Shown: piece by piece, positions 8,616 through 16,902 of the stretch
Layout of the letters: each line of letters starts with the position of its first letter
Position numbering within the stretch: the stretch's first letter is position 1
Assembly: GCF_003226535.1 (NCBI RefSeq)
Contig: NZ_QKOB01000001.1
Span: 124,001 to 188,000 of the forward strand
From: Meiothermus sp. Pnk-1
GTDB taxonomy: Bacteria > Deinococcota > Deinococci > Deinococcales > Thermaceae
DNA length: 64,000 nt
Reading direction: 5' to 3'
Notes under the pieces: generated by a model
Seen by the model: the letters and a program-made list of their open reading frames with translations, nothing else
The model's database searches: none
Told to the model about the DNA's origin: nothing
Translations under genes and position numbers: made by a program

Positions 8616-9863
8616 ATGCCCTTACGTGCCTTGGCCCTGGCGGTTTTTCTGGCTTCGGCTTTTGCCAGCCCGGCCAGCGAACTCTTTCGCGAGGCCAGCT
8701 TTTACCTCGAGTTCTACTACTACGGCCCCGCCCAAACCCCTCCGCAGGAGGTGACGGCCCGTTACCATGAGCAGCTCGAGCGGGCTTGCGCCCCTCAGGG
8801 GGAGGCGTGTGGCTTCGAGGTGGCCCGTCCGCTCATTGCCCAGATGCTCCGCGACCTGGGGGACGGGCACACCTACTACCTGGCACCGGAGGATTTCCGC
8901 CGCGCGCTCGAGCGCGCGAGCGGCACGGCAGCGATCCGCCCGCTGGTAGGGCTGCAACTGGGCCCAGCTGGGCCGGGGGCGGTGCTGATCCAGGACATCG
9001 TAGCGGGAAGCCCAGCAGAGGAGGCGGGGTTACGGCCCGGCGACCGCGTCGTGGGGGTAAACGGTGCGCCGCCTGCGAGCACCGAAGCGCTGCACCAACA
9101 GCTGACTAGCGATGCCCCGGTACGCTTGCAGATCGCTCGGGGAGAGGTGACCCACCCGGAGCAGCTCGAGGTCAGCCTAAGGCGCCGGGCGATGGTTCCG
9201 CTCGAGCTGCCCTATGCCTATAACTTGCCCACCCTCCGCGGCGTGGTGGTGATCCGCATCCCCCAGTTCGCCACCTACGGCCAGGTAGGGCCACGGGTCC
9301 ATGCCCTGGTGCGCCAGGCGCAAGAACAGCATGCCCGGGCCATCCTGCTCGACGTGCGCAACAACGGGGGCGGCGAGGAGACCGAGTGCCTTTCGGCAGC
9401 GGCGGCCTTTATCGGCGACTACGAGATCTTCATGCAAAGCCGACTGGGTCGCTCCCCGCTGGGGTTTCGCCAGGGGGCCACCCTAGGCAACGACCCCCGC
9501 GACCCGCGCGGCTACTCCATTCCCGCCCCTGCCCTCTGGCGCGGCCCGGTGGCAGTGCTGGTCAACCGGCGCAGCGCCTCTTGCGCCGAGATATTCGCTT
9601 ACCTGTTGCAGCGGGCCGGGCGGGCCCAGGTGGTGGGGGAGCGCACCGCTGGGGTCGCCAATACCGCCACCGACTTTTTCCCGCTCCTGGACCACTCGGC
9701 GGTGGCCATCACCTACGTGCGGACCTTCAACAGCGACGGCTCCCCCCTGCCGGAATTTGTCCAGCCCGATGCGCCCGCTAGCGATGATCCCGCCGCTTGG
9801 CTGCGCACCGGGCTCGACCCGGTGATCGAGCGGGCCCTGGAGGGGTTGGGGTTGCGCCGCTAG
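8616..9863 (+). CDS. S41-family PDZ protease (C-terminal-processing-peptidase-like), exported
   Basis: From ATG 8616 the protein (415 residues) starts with a signal peptide (MPLRALALAVFLASAFASPA). A PDZ domain follows at about residues 105-175 (DIVAGSPAEEAGLRPGDRVVGVNGAPP), then an S41 catalytic core. The nucleophile region is VNRRSASCAEIFAYLLQ near residues 307-323, with RAILLDVRNNGGG before it. Odd point: CtpA/Tsp enzymes have a catalytic Lys 25 residues after the Ser (in TFGKG), but here the segment is GERTAGVAN with Val at that spot. It may be a divergent S41 enzyme using another base, or inactive. It converges with the MazG-like gene, overlapping by 4 bases. Confidence 0.85.
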   Translation: MPLRALALAVFLASAFASPASELFREASFYLEFYYYGPAQTPPQEVTARYHEQLERACAPQGEACGFEVARPLIAQMLRDLGDGHTYYLAPEDFRRALERASGTAAIRPLVGLQLGPAGPGAVLIQDIVAGSPAEEAGLRPGDRVVGVNGAPPASTEALHQQLTSDAPVRLQIARGEVTHPEQLEVSLRRRAMVPLELPYAYNLPTLRGVVVIRIPQFATYGQVGPRVHALVRQAQEQHARAILLDVRNNGGGEETECLSAAAAFIGDYEIFMQSRLGRSPLGFRQGATLGNDPRDPRGYSIPAPALWRGPVAVLVNRRSASCAEIFAYLLQRAGRAQVVGERTAGVANTATDFFPLLDHSAVAITYVRTFNSDGSPLPEFVQPDAPASDDPAAWLRTGLDPVIERALEGLGLRR

Positions 9864-10177
9864 GAACTTTTCTTGGTCCAGCGCTCGCTGTCGCGGATTC
9901 GGTACTTCTCCAGCACCTGCTCGAACTTCGCCTCGAGGTCAATCCCGTCGCGGTTGGCCATGCAGATCAGCACGAAGAGCACATCGGCCAGCTCGAGGCC
10001 CAGATCTCCCGGGTCCTCGCCGGGTTTGGGTCTCTTCCCGTTTTGGTGCGAGACCACCCGGGCCACCTCTCCTACTTCCTCGATGAGCCGGGCCAGGTTG
10101 AGCAGGGGGGGGAAGTAGCCTTCTTCAAACTGAGATATCCAGGCGTCCACTCGAGCTTGGGCTTCTTTCAAGGTCAT
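9860..10177 (-). CDS. MazG-like nucleotide pyrophosphohydrolase
   Basis: This 105-residue all-helical protein starts MTLKEAQARVDAWISQFEEGYFPP and contains the MazG metal-binding pattern LIEEVGEVARVV (EExxE) followed by LGLELADVLFVLICMANRDGID (ExxD). The small single-domain size matches the MazG-like NTP pyrophosphatases found widely in bacteria. They hydrolyse (d)NTPs to monophosphates for house-cleaning; the substrate here is unknown. ATG at 10,177 is preferred over an upstream in-frame start because the family N-terminus begins there and TAACAT lies 10 bases upstream. Confidence 0.85.
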   Translation of the reverse strand: MTLKEAQARVDAWISQFEEGYFPPLLNLARLIEEVGEVARVVSHQNGKRPKPGEDPGDLGLELADVLFVLICMANRDGIDLEAKFEQVLEKYRIRDSERWTKKSS

Positions 10178-10235
10178 GGTCGCCCTTATGTTACCTGGGT
10201 ATCGCCGTCTGATAAGAACCCTATAAGCTAAGCTC

Positions 10236-10622
10236 ATGAGCAAGGCGCTGGCCCTCATCGCACACGATGGCAAGAAAACTGACCTGGTGGTCTTCGCCAA
10301 GGATCACCGTGAGCTATTGGCGAAGTATCCGCTTGTCGCCACCGGCACCACCGGGCGGCTGTTGCAACAAAAAGCGGGGCTCGAGGTGATACGCCTGCTC
10401 TCCGGGCCGCTTGGGGGTGATCAGCAGATCGGCTCAATGGTGGCGGAAGAGAAGGTGATTGCGGTGATTTTTCTGCGCGATCCCCTGGCCGCCCAGCCCC
10501 ACGAGCCCGATGTGCAAGCGCTGATGCGGGTTTGCGATGTGCATAACGTCCCCCTGGCCACCAACCTGGCGGCGGCAGAGGCCATACTGGCTTGGCTCGA
10601 GGCACGTTCTCACCCGGGCTAA
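10236..10622 (+). CDS. mgsA: Methylglyoxal synthase
   Basis: It converts dihydroxyacetone phosphate to methylglyoxal and phosphate, the bypass of lower glycolysis. The 128-residue protein carries the full family signature: ALIAHDGKKTDLV at the start, the phosphate-binding TGTTGRLL, LSGPLGGDQQIGSMVAE with the catalytic Asp, FLRDPLAAQPHEPDVQAL and the C-terminal VPLATNLAAAEAIL. A TAAGCT hexamer at 10,224-10,229 lies 6 bases before the ATG (leaderless style). It is divergent from the MazG-like gene. Confidence 0.96.
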   Translation: MSKALALIAHDGKKTDLVVFAKDHRELLAKYPLVATGTTGRLLQQKAGLEVIRLLSGPLGGDQQIGSMVAEEKVIAVIFLRDPLAAQPHEPDVQALMRVCDVHNVPLATNLAAAEAILAWLEARSHPG

Positions 10623-10692
10623 GCCGAAACTGAACCCGTGGTATGTGACCTCACCGGCCATTCTCCGCAAAGTTTGGGTGTCTAATATTTTC

Positions 10693-10917
10693 ATGGACTT
10701 TCGCGAATGGCTCGAGAAGATGCTGGAAGACAACCGGGAGGCGCTTCAGCAGTTCCCCGAACCGCCGGGGCTCGAGGAGTTCGTGCGGGATCTGGTGCGC
10801 TCGGGACAAGCCGAGCGGGTGTTGCACCTGGTCAAGTTCTCGTTTTTATTCGGCTTACAGCAAGCCCAGGCCCAAGCGCGGCCGGAAGCCCCACCGCCGC
10901 CCAAAATCCAGGCTTGA
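10693..10917 (+). CDS. Small hypothetical protein
   Basis: This 74-residue protein (MDFREWLEKMLEDNREALQQ) is helical and rich in Glu/Gln, with a central hydrophobic segment (VLHLVKFSFLFGLQQAQAQ) and a Pro-rich end. No family is recognised. TAATAT at 10,683-10,688 lies 4 bases before the ATG and could be a leaderless -10, which favours this start over longer in-frame ones reaching into mgsA. Confidence 0.6.
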   Translation: MDFREWLEKMLEDNREALQQFPEPPGLEEFVRDLVRSGQAERVLHLVKFSFLFGLQQAQAQARPEAPPPPKIQA

Positions 10918-11113
10918 GGCCCTTGAAGGAGAGTTCATCCTGCGGCTTTAGGATCACAAAGCGCGGATAAGCAGGTTGTGAAGTTTGCCGCGGCGGACAC
11001 GGGGTGGGGGGAACCCCAACCCCAGCCGCGGAACTCGGCGGTTTCACCGCCCAGCCTTCGCGGCAGGACTCCCGTTCTACAGCCGTCCGGCTCCATGAAG
11101 CCAAACGATGAAT

Positions 11114-11129
11114 CCCCTCGCAAGAGGGG
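11114..11129 (-). terminator. Small hairpin downstream of mutS2
   Basis: CCCCTC-GCAA-GAGGGG forms a 6-bp stem with a stable GNRA-type loop, 6 bases beyond the mutS2 stop. There is no T run, so termination would be weak. The rest of the 10,918-11,135 gap shows only G/C-rich inverted repeats and no gene. Confidence 0.4.
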
Positions 11130-11135
11130 GTTCGG

Positions 11136-13382
11136 CTACTTCCGCAAATGCACCACTGTCACCCCGTGCCCCCCCTCGTAGGGCACCGCGTCGTGGAAGG
11201 TCTCCACCCGCTTGTCGCGCCGCAAGGCCTCGCGGATGGCGTTCCTCAGGGCACCGGTACCTTTGCCGTGCAACAGCCGCAGCGGGGTCTCGCCCAGGCT
11301 CTTGGCCTCGGTGAGGAAGTCATCAATCGCCAGTAGTGCCTCGTCCACGGTCATGCCGCGCAGGTTGAGTTCGGCCTCGAAATTGCTCCTGACCCGCATC
11401 CCGCCACTGGAAGTCTTGGGGGGTTCCACCGCCTGCAGACTCGAGAGGGGCAGGCTCATCTTGACCGAGCCCATCTGCACCAAGGCCTCGCCGCCCCGCA
11501 CCTCGAGCACCCGGGCCTGGGCGTTGTACTCGGGCACCCGCACGGTGGCCCCGGCCACCACGCCAGGGCTCGAGGGTTGGGGTTTGGGCGCTTTGTGGTA
11601 GCGGCCCCGCAGTTGCAGCAGCTCTTGCAGGGCTTTACCCTGCCCCTCGCTCTTGCCTCGTAGGCGCACCTGCCGCAACCGCTCTTGGGCCTCCCTCACC
11701 AGGGCTTCTGCCTCGCGGCGGGCTTCTTCCAGGAGAAGTTCGCGGTTTTGCTCGAGCTCATGCAGCCGGGCCCGAAGCTCTTCCCGCTCCCGCCGGACCT
11801 GGGCTTGGAGCTGCTCTGCTTCGACCAGCCGTTGCCGGAGGCTGTCCCGCTCAGCCTCCAGCGCGGCCAACAGGCGTTCGACCCGCCCCCCTTCGGGACC
11901 CAACAGCGCTTCGGCGCGGGCGTTGAGGGCTTCGGGGAAGCCTAGCCGTCGGGCGATGGCCAGGGCGTAGCTGCGGCCCGGCGTACCCACCTCCAACTGG
12001 TAGGTGGGCGCCAGGCGCTCGAGGTCGAAGCGCATCGAGGCGTTGTGCACGCCCGGGGTTTCTTGGGCAAAGGCCTTGAGCGGGGAGAGGTGAGTGGTGA
12101 TGAGGCCCCGCGCCCCACGCTCGAGCAAGGCTTCCAAAAACGCCTGCGAGAGCGCCGCTCCTTCCTCGGGGTCGGTGCCGGAACCCAGCTCGTCGATGAG
12201 CACCAGGCTCCTCGGGGTAGCCTCAGCCAGGACCTCCTTCAGCCGGATTAGGTGCGCAGCGAAGGTCGAGAGGCTGGCCTCGAGCGACTGCTCGTCGCCG
12301 ATATCCACAAATACTTTGTCCGGAAAAGCCAGGTTAGCAGCCTTGGCGGCTACGTAAAGCCCGCTTTGGGCCATCAACACGGCCAACCCCAGCGTCTTGA
12401 GCAAGGCGGTCTTACCGCCCATGTTGGGGCCGGTGAGGAGCAGCAGCCGTGGGCTTTGGGAAAGCTCGAGGTCGTTCGCCACCGCGCCAGGGATGAGCGG
12501 GTGCCAAACCTGCTCGAGGTGGTAGGTGCCCTCGGTGTTGAAACGCGGTTTGCTGAGCTTCCAGTCCTCGGCCAGCGCGGCGGCGGCCCGAGCCAGATCG
12601 AGTTCGGTAAGGGCCCAAAGGGTCCCGTCCAGCTCCGGGTCTTGCGCCAAGAGATCGGTGAGCTCGAAGAGGATGCGGGCGATCTCGGCTTCCTCCTCGA
12701 GGCGCAGGCTATACAGTTGGTTGTTGAGCGGCACCACGCTGCTGGGCTCGAGGAAGACCGTCACCCCGCTGTCCGATTGGTCGAGCACGATCCCCGGGAC
12801 CTGATGCTGAAGGCTGGCCTTGACGGGGATCACATATCGCTCCCGGCGCAGGGTGATGTAGCGCTCTTGGATGGCGCTACCTGCCCGGTCCATGATGCTG
12901 TAAAGACGCTGCTGGATCTGTTCGCGCAGCGGGCCTAACCGTTTGCGAATCTGGGCTAGCCGGGGGCTAGCTGAGTCCTTGACGCTTCCGTCGAAGTCCA
13001 GGATCTCCGCTACCCGGCGGCGGTAGAGGGTGTGTTCCCCGATGCGTGCGGCCAGGGCCGAGAGCCGCTCACCGACTTCCAGCAGCTCATGTTTGAGCGC
13101 AGTAGCCGCCTCGAGCGTGTGGGCGATGTTCAGTAGCTCCATTCCCTCGAGCCGCTTCCCCTCGCGGGCCGCGGCCAGTGGAGCCCGGATATCCCTAATC
13201 CCCCCCAGGCGGTAAGGGTATGCCAGGGCCTCGGCAACGATGGCCTGTTGGGCCAGGGCCTCCTCGAGAGAGGCTTTGGGCGCGATAGCAAGAGCCGCCT
13301 CCTGGCCCATAAAGGTGGAGGCGCGGTCCGCCAAAGCCTGACGGATACGGTAAAACTCGAGGGCCTCTAAAGCATCGCGCAT
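11136..13382 (-). CDS. mutS2: MutS2 endonuclease/ATPase (recombination suppressor)
   Basis: This 748-residue MutS homologue lacks the mismatch-recognition domain. Order: MutS core helices, ATPase with Walker A GPNMGGKTALLKTLGL (about residues 327-342), the STFAAHLIRLKEVL and LVLIDELGSGTDPEEGAAL (Walker B) blocks, a long coiled-coil insert (about residues 500-600, Arg/Glu/Leu rich) and a C-terminal Smr nuclease domain (LNLRGMTVDEAL, LLHGKGTGALR). Known MutS2 proteins bind branched DNA and stalled ribosomes; the Smr domain cleaves nucleic acid. It is monocistronic on the minus strand. Confidence 0.96.
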   Translation of the reverse strand: MRDALEALEFYRIRQALADRASTFMGQEAALAIAPKASLEEALAQQAIVAEALAYPYRLGGIRDIRAPLAAAREGKRLEGMELLNIAHTLEAATALKHELLEVGERLSALAARIGEHTLYRRRVAEILDFDGSVKDSASPRLAQIRKRLGPLREQIQQRLYSIMDRAGSAIQERYITLRRERYVIPVKASLQHQVPGIVLDQSDSGVTVFLEPSSVVPLNNQLYSLRLEEEAEIARILFELTDLLAQDPELDGTLWALTELDLARAAAALAEDWKLSKPRFNTEGTYHLEQVWHPLIPGAVANDLELSQSPRLLLLTGPNMGGKTALLKTLGLAVLMAQSGLYVAAKAANLAFPDKVFVDIGDEQSLEASLSTFAAHLIRLKEVLAEATPRSLVLIDELGSGTDPEEGAALSQAFLEALLERGARGLITTHLSPLKAFAQETPGVHNASMRFDLERLAPTYQLEVGTPGRSYALAIARRLGFPEALNARAEALLGPEGGRVERLLAALEAERDSLRQRLVEAEQLQAQVRREREELRARLHELEQNRELLLEEARREAEALVREAQERLRQVRLRGKSEGQGKALQELLQLRGRYHKAPKPQPSSPGVVAGATVRVPEYNAQARVLEVRGGEALVQMGSVKMSLPLSSLQAVEPPKTSSGGMRVRSNFEAELNLRGMTVDEALLAIDDFLTEAKSLGETPLRLLHGKGTGALRNAIREALRRDKRVETFHDAVPYEGGHGVTVVHLRK

Positions 13383-13495
13383 ACCAAAGGCTCAGTATAG
13401 CCGATGCCCCTCGAGCTATCCTAAACCAGCCTGCAATTGGCTGGGTCGTACGCAAAACACGACTTACGTCGTACGCAAAACGCTAAACGCGGGAG

Positions 13496-13683
13496 ACCGG
13501 CGGGGCCGGTACACCCGGGGTAGATTTCCTATCGGGACGGCGTACCGCCGTACACCTAGAGGTAGATTCCCTATCGGGACCGGCGGGGCCGGTACACCCG
13601 GGGTAGATTTCCTATCGGGACGGCGTACCGCCGTACACCTAGAGGTAGATTCCCTATCGGGACCGGCGGGGCCGGTACACCCG
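13496..13683. repeat. 83-bp tandem repeat made of two alternating hairpin subunits
   Basis: Copies begin at 13,496, 13,579 and (partial) 13,662. Each 83-bp unit is two related 41-42 bp halves of the form hairpin-TACACC-TAGATT-CTATCGGG. The half-units carry ACCGGC-GGG-GCCGGT or ACGGCG-TAC-CGCCGT: different sequences forming the same 6-bp stem and 3-base loop. Confidence 0.9.
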
Positions 13684-13704
13684 AGGAACGATCCTCATCG
13701 TTTA

Positions 13705-13746
13705 ACGTACAACGTATGACGTAGGACGTACGACGTATGACGTAGG
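13705..13746. repeat. 21-bp tandem repeat (two copies)
   Basis: Two adjacent 21-bp units differ at one position (ACGTACAACGTATGACGTAGG and the same with G at position 7). They are rich in ACGT/CGTA and resemble the palindromic core of the interspersed repeat at 3,546 and 13,467. Confidence 0.85.
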
Positions 13747-13838
13747 ACATGCGATCAGCACGAATCGAGTTACCAGACCGCTGGTGCGCTGGCAACCTGA
13801 TTTCCCGCCCCGGGGCCCTACGTCCGCGGGATACTCGG

Positions 13839-15569
13839 CTATGCTACCCGGAAGACTCCCAGACCACGCAGCGCGATCTGGCCGCCAGTCTTTTCTCCGC
13901 TTAGGAGGTTTTGGCTGGGCGGCAGCTCGAGGCGCACCGGGGTGGGAGCCGCGTACACCCAGACCTCCTCGCCCTGGTAAACCCGCTTGTAGGCGATCGC
14001 GCCGGCGGGGGCTTGGAGCGGCAGGAGCCCGCCCCGGCGTAAAGCGGGGGTGTTTTTGCGCAGGCGGATGAGCTGACGGGTCCACTCGAGCACCTCCCGG
14101 TTCCATTTCGACTCGTCCCAAGGGAAGGTTCCCCGGCACATCGGGTCGCCGTTCCAGACCTCGTAGGGGTTGGTCTGGTTGAGGGCGATTTCGTCGCCGT
14201 AGTATAGGCCGGGCGCACCGGGGAAGGTGAGCAGCACGCCCAGGGCCATCTTGTATAGCGCAACATCCCCTCGCAGCCGCCAGAAAGCCCGGGGTACGTC
14301 GTGGCTGTCGAGGAGGGTATACATGGTTTGGCGAACCTGCAAGGGGAGCGCGGCGTAATGGTCCCACATCGTCTGCCAGGCCTCTGCGGCACTCACCTTT
14401 ACCTCCCAGCCGTAGATATTCCTGCCGCTGAGCCACTCGAGCAGCGGGTTGGCAAAGCCGTGGTAGTGCATTGAGCCGTCCAAGATGTGGGCCCGCAAGT
14501 AGGGGATGGTGTCGAAGAAAAGCTCTCCGAACACGAAGGCCTCTGGGTTTTCCTCGCGGCTGTTGCGGTGGATGAGGCGCAGCAGCTCGAGGTTGCGCCG
14601 GTCGGTGCCGCCCTCGCCGATCTGGTGGGCCACGTCCAGCCGCCAGCCATCGGCGCCCTTGCGCAGCCAGTGGCGCAGCGGGGCGTGGTAGCCGTCCAGC
14701 CAGCGCTCGACGGCCAGCGGGCTAGCGTAGTCGAGCTTGGGCAAGGTCTTGACTCCCATGAAAGCGGCGTAGCTGCCGTCGGCGTGGAAAGTGAACTGGC
14801 CGGCCTCGGGCGCATCGGGGTCGTGCAGGGCTTTCTGGAAGTCCGGGTGGGTGTCGCCTATGTGGTTGAATACCCCGTCCAGCACGATTTTCAAGCCCTG
14901 GGCGTGGAGGTCGGCGACCAGCCTATCAAAAGCTTCGTTGCCCCCCAGGTAAGGGTCCACGTTGAGGTAATCCAGCCCGTCGTAGCGGTGGTTGGAGAGG
15001 CTGGGCAGGATCGGGGTGAGGTAGAGCGCTTCGACCCCCAACTCCTTCAGGTAGCCGAGGGCCTGGCGGATGCCCTCGAGGTCGCCCCCGTAGTGCTGCA
15101 GCGGTCCGAGCTTGGGGTCTACCGGATCGTCCCAGGCTTTTTTCACGATCTTCTGGCCCAGGTAGATCCACTCGCCGTCTTGGGGGTCGTTGGAGGGGTC
15201 GCCGTTGTTGAAGCGGTCCGGGAAGATCTGGTAAAACACCGCCCCCACTGCCCACTCCGGCACGCTGGGGGCCGCGAGCAGGTGAAAGAAGCGATCGTAG
15301 CGGGGCATGGTGCTCGAGGGCCCGCCGCTGGTGAGGTAGACTTTCTCCTCGGGGAGAAAAAAACAGTAACGCATGGGCGAAGCGTGCATGGGCAGGGTGA
15401 TCTCCAGCCCACCCTGGACTGCCTGCAGCGGCCTGCGCTCGACCTCGCCAAAACGCTCGAGGAGTAACACCCCGGCCTTGGCCGATGTCCGCACCCGGAG
15501 GGTCACCTCGGCCCCCAGCTCGGGGGTCATGGGGCTGACGCAAAAGGGTTCCCAGTCGTGATAATGCAT
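13839..15569 (-). CDS. GH13 neopullulanase / cyclomaltodextrinase-type alpha-glucosidase
   Basis: This cytoplasmic glycoside hydrolase (576 residues, no signal peptide) cleaves imported maltodextrins. The N-terminal beta-domain is followed by the TIM barrel from about residue 107 (VFYQIFPDRFNNGDPSND). The four GH13 regions are visible: DGVFNHIGDTHPDF, GWRLDVAHQIG (nucleophile Asp), FVFGELFF (acid/base Glu) and LLDSHDVPR (third Asp). The insertion pattern and the PDRFNNGDPSND motif match cyclomaltodextrinase/neopullulanase enzymes. It begins only 4 bases after the malG stop, so it is the last gene of the maltodextrin operon. Confidence 0.92.
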   Translation of the reverse strand: MHYHDWEPFCVSPMTPELGAEVTLRVRTSAKAGVLLLERFGEVERRPLQAVQGGLEITLPMHASPMRYCFFLPEEKVYLTSGGPSSTMPRYDRFFHLLAAPSVPEWAVGAVFYQIFPDRFNNGDPSNDPQDGEWIYLGQKIVKKAWDDPVDPKLGPLQHYGGDLEGIRQALGYLKELGVEALYLTPILPSLSNHRYDGLDYLNVDPYLGGNEAFDRLVADLHAQGLKIVLDGVFNHIGDTHPDFQKALHDPDAPEAGQFTFHADGSYAAFMGVKTLPKLDYASPLAVERWLDGYHAPLRHWLRKGADGWRLDVAHQIGEGGTDRRNLELLRLIHRNSREENPEAFVFGELFFDTIPYLRAHILDGSMHYHGFANPLLEWLSGRNIYGWEVKVSAAEAWQTMWDHYAALPLQVRQTMYTLLDSHDVPRAFWRLRGDVALYKMALGVLLTFPGAPGLYYGDEIALNQTNPYEVWNGDPMCRGTFPWDESKWNREVLEWTRQLIRLRKNTPALRRGGLLPLQAPAGAIAYKRVYQGEEVWVYAAPTPVRLELPPSQNLLSGEKTGGQIALRGLGVFRVA

Positions 15570-15573
15570 CGCT

Positions 15574-16902
15574 CTATTCCTTTACCGAGCCAGCGGTGTA
15601 GCCAGAGACAAAGTACCGCTGGAACCCATAGAAGGTGAGGAGAATCGGGATCGAGCCCAGCACCGAGGCTGCGGCGAAGAGACCCCACTTGGTCTGAAAC
15701 TGGCCGGTGGTGAAGTTCCGCAGCCCCATCCCTACCGTCCAGGTCTCGGAGCCGGTAAGGAAGAGGTTGGCTACGATGAACTCGGAATAGGTACCCACGA
15801 ACTGCAACAGGAAGATGAACACGAACATCGGGGACGAAAGGGGCAGGAGGATCTTGTAAAACACCTGCCACTTGGTGGCCCCGTCGATGGTGGCGGCTTC
15901 CTCCAGGCTTTTGCTGATGCTCTCGAGGAAGCCCTTGTACACCCAGGTGCCGAAGCTGATGATCCCGCCCGAGTAGGCCAGGATCAGGCCGGTGTAGGTG
16001 TTGAGCAGGTCCAGGTTGGACATCAGCGTGTAGATGGCGATGAGCCCCAAAAAGCCGGGGAACATCTGCACGAAGATGAAGACCAGGAGCAGGGGGTAGC
16101 GCCCGGGAAAGTTGAAGCGGGCGAAGGCGTACCCCGCGGTGGCGGTGAGGAGCACCGCCAAGAGCCCGGTGAGCCCCGAGACGAAGAGGGTGTTGCGCAC
16201 CCACAGGACGAACTTGGCCTCGGTGTTGGGGCTGGTGAACTGGGAGGGCGAGATCAGCGCGACCAGCAGGAAGGTCACCAGGGCAAAAGCCGCTAGGTAG
16301 CGGTTTTGGAGGCTGGCCAAGCGGCTATTCTCCTGGGTGTCCCCGATCAGCCGCCGGTAGACTGCGACCCCCAGCAACAGCAGCAGGGTGACCGCAACGG
16401 CAGCCAGGAGCAGCCACTGGTAGCCGTAGACCACCACCCCGTCGAAGAGCTTGGCGTAGTTCTCGAGGCTGGCCTGGGAGAAGTCGGGGAGGACCCTCGA
16501 GTCGATGAGCAGGTTGCCGGTTTTGGGGGCGCCGAACTTGTAGAGGCTGTTGGTGGGGTCGAAGGAGGCCGCCACGATCTGCACCACCGGGTAGTAGGCA
16601 AACAGCAAAAAGATCCACAAGAGCAGGTGGGTCACGCCCTGACCGAACAGCGGCCAGGGGCTCTTGCGGCTTCCGCGGCGCCGGTTGTGGTAGGCGGTGA
16701 GGGCCAGGCTGTAGACCAGGATCACCCCCACGATGGCTAAAAGTCCGCCTAGCGCGTAAAGCCAGCCGTGCTCGAGGCGCACGAAGCCGAAGGGAACCCG
16801 CGGCTGCACCCGCCCGGCCAGCTCGGGGGCGTAAAAGAACACCAACCAGCCCAGGATGGCCGCCCCGATGACCCAGGAAAGCCAGCGGGAGACCCGCATC
16901 AC
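15574..16902 (-). CDS. malG: Maltose/maltodextrin ABC permease MalG
   Basis: This permease of 442 residues is longer than the usual 280-300 because of an N-terminal extension with two extra hydrophobic segments and a periplasmic part. The EAA loop LEEAATIDGATKWQVFYKILLPL is near residues 333-354, and the protein ends YFVSGYTAGSVKE, the MalG C-terminal motif. ATG overlaps the malF stop by 4 bases (ATGA), so the pair is translationally coupled. Confidence 0.92.
   Translation of the reverse strand: MMRVSRWLSWVIGAAILGWLVFFYAPELAGRVQPRVPFGFVRLEHGWLYALGGLLAIVGVILVYSLALTAYHNRRRGSRKSPWPLFGQGVTHLLLWIFLLFAYYPVVQIVAASFDPTNSLYKFGAPKTGNLLIDSRVLPDFSQASLENYAKLFDGVVVYGYQWLLLAAVAVTLLLLLGVAVYRRLIGDTQENSRLASLQNRYLAAFALVTFLLVALISPSQFTSPNTEAKFVLWVRNTLFVSGLTGLLAVLLTATAGYAFARFNFPGRYPLLLVFIFVQMFPGFLGLIAIYTLMSNLDLLNTYTGLILAYSGGIISFGTWVYKGFLESISKSLEEAATIDGATKWQVFYKILLPLSSPMFVFIFLLQFVGTYSEFIVANLFLTGSETWTVGMGLRNFTTGQFQTKWGLFAAASVLGSIPILLTFYGFQRYFVSGYTAGSVKE

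Larger units (their letters stand above)
13383..13838. other. Repeat-rich intergenic region without genes
   Basis: This 456-bp stretch between mutS2 and the GH13 gene holds one interspersed repeat copy (13,467-13,491), an 83-bp tandem repeat (13,496-13,683) and a 21-bp tandem repeat (13,705-13,746). Short open frames here only translate the repeats (for example the repeated peptide VPIGNLP) and are not considered genes. Confidence 0.7.

Noticed and set aside
12535-12550. TTGAAAC match within mutS2 as a third CRISPR-like unit
   Set aside because: It has only seven matching bases inside conserved coding sequence, with no adjoining hairpin.
13571-13795. A 74-codon minus-strand frame with repeated VPIGNLP peptide
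   Set aside because: The peptide repeat is just the translation of the 83-bp DNA repeat; there is no ribosome site, and the hairpin conservation explains the sequence better.
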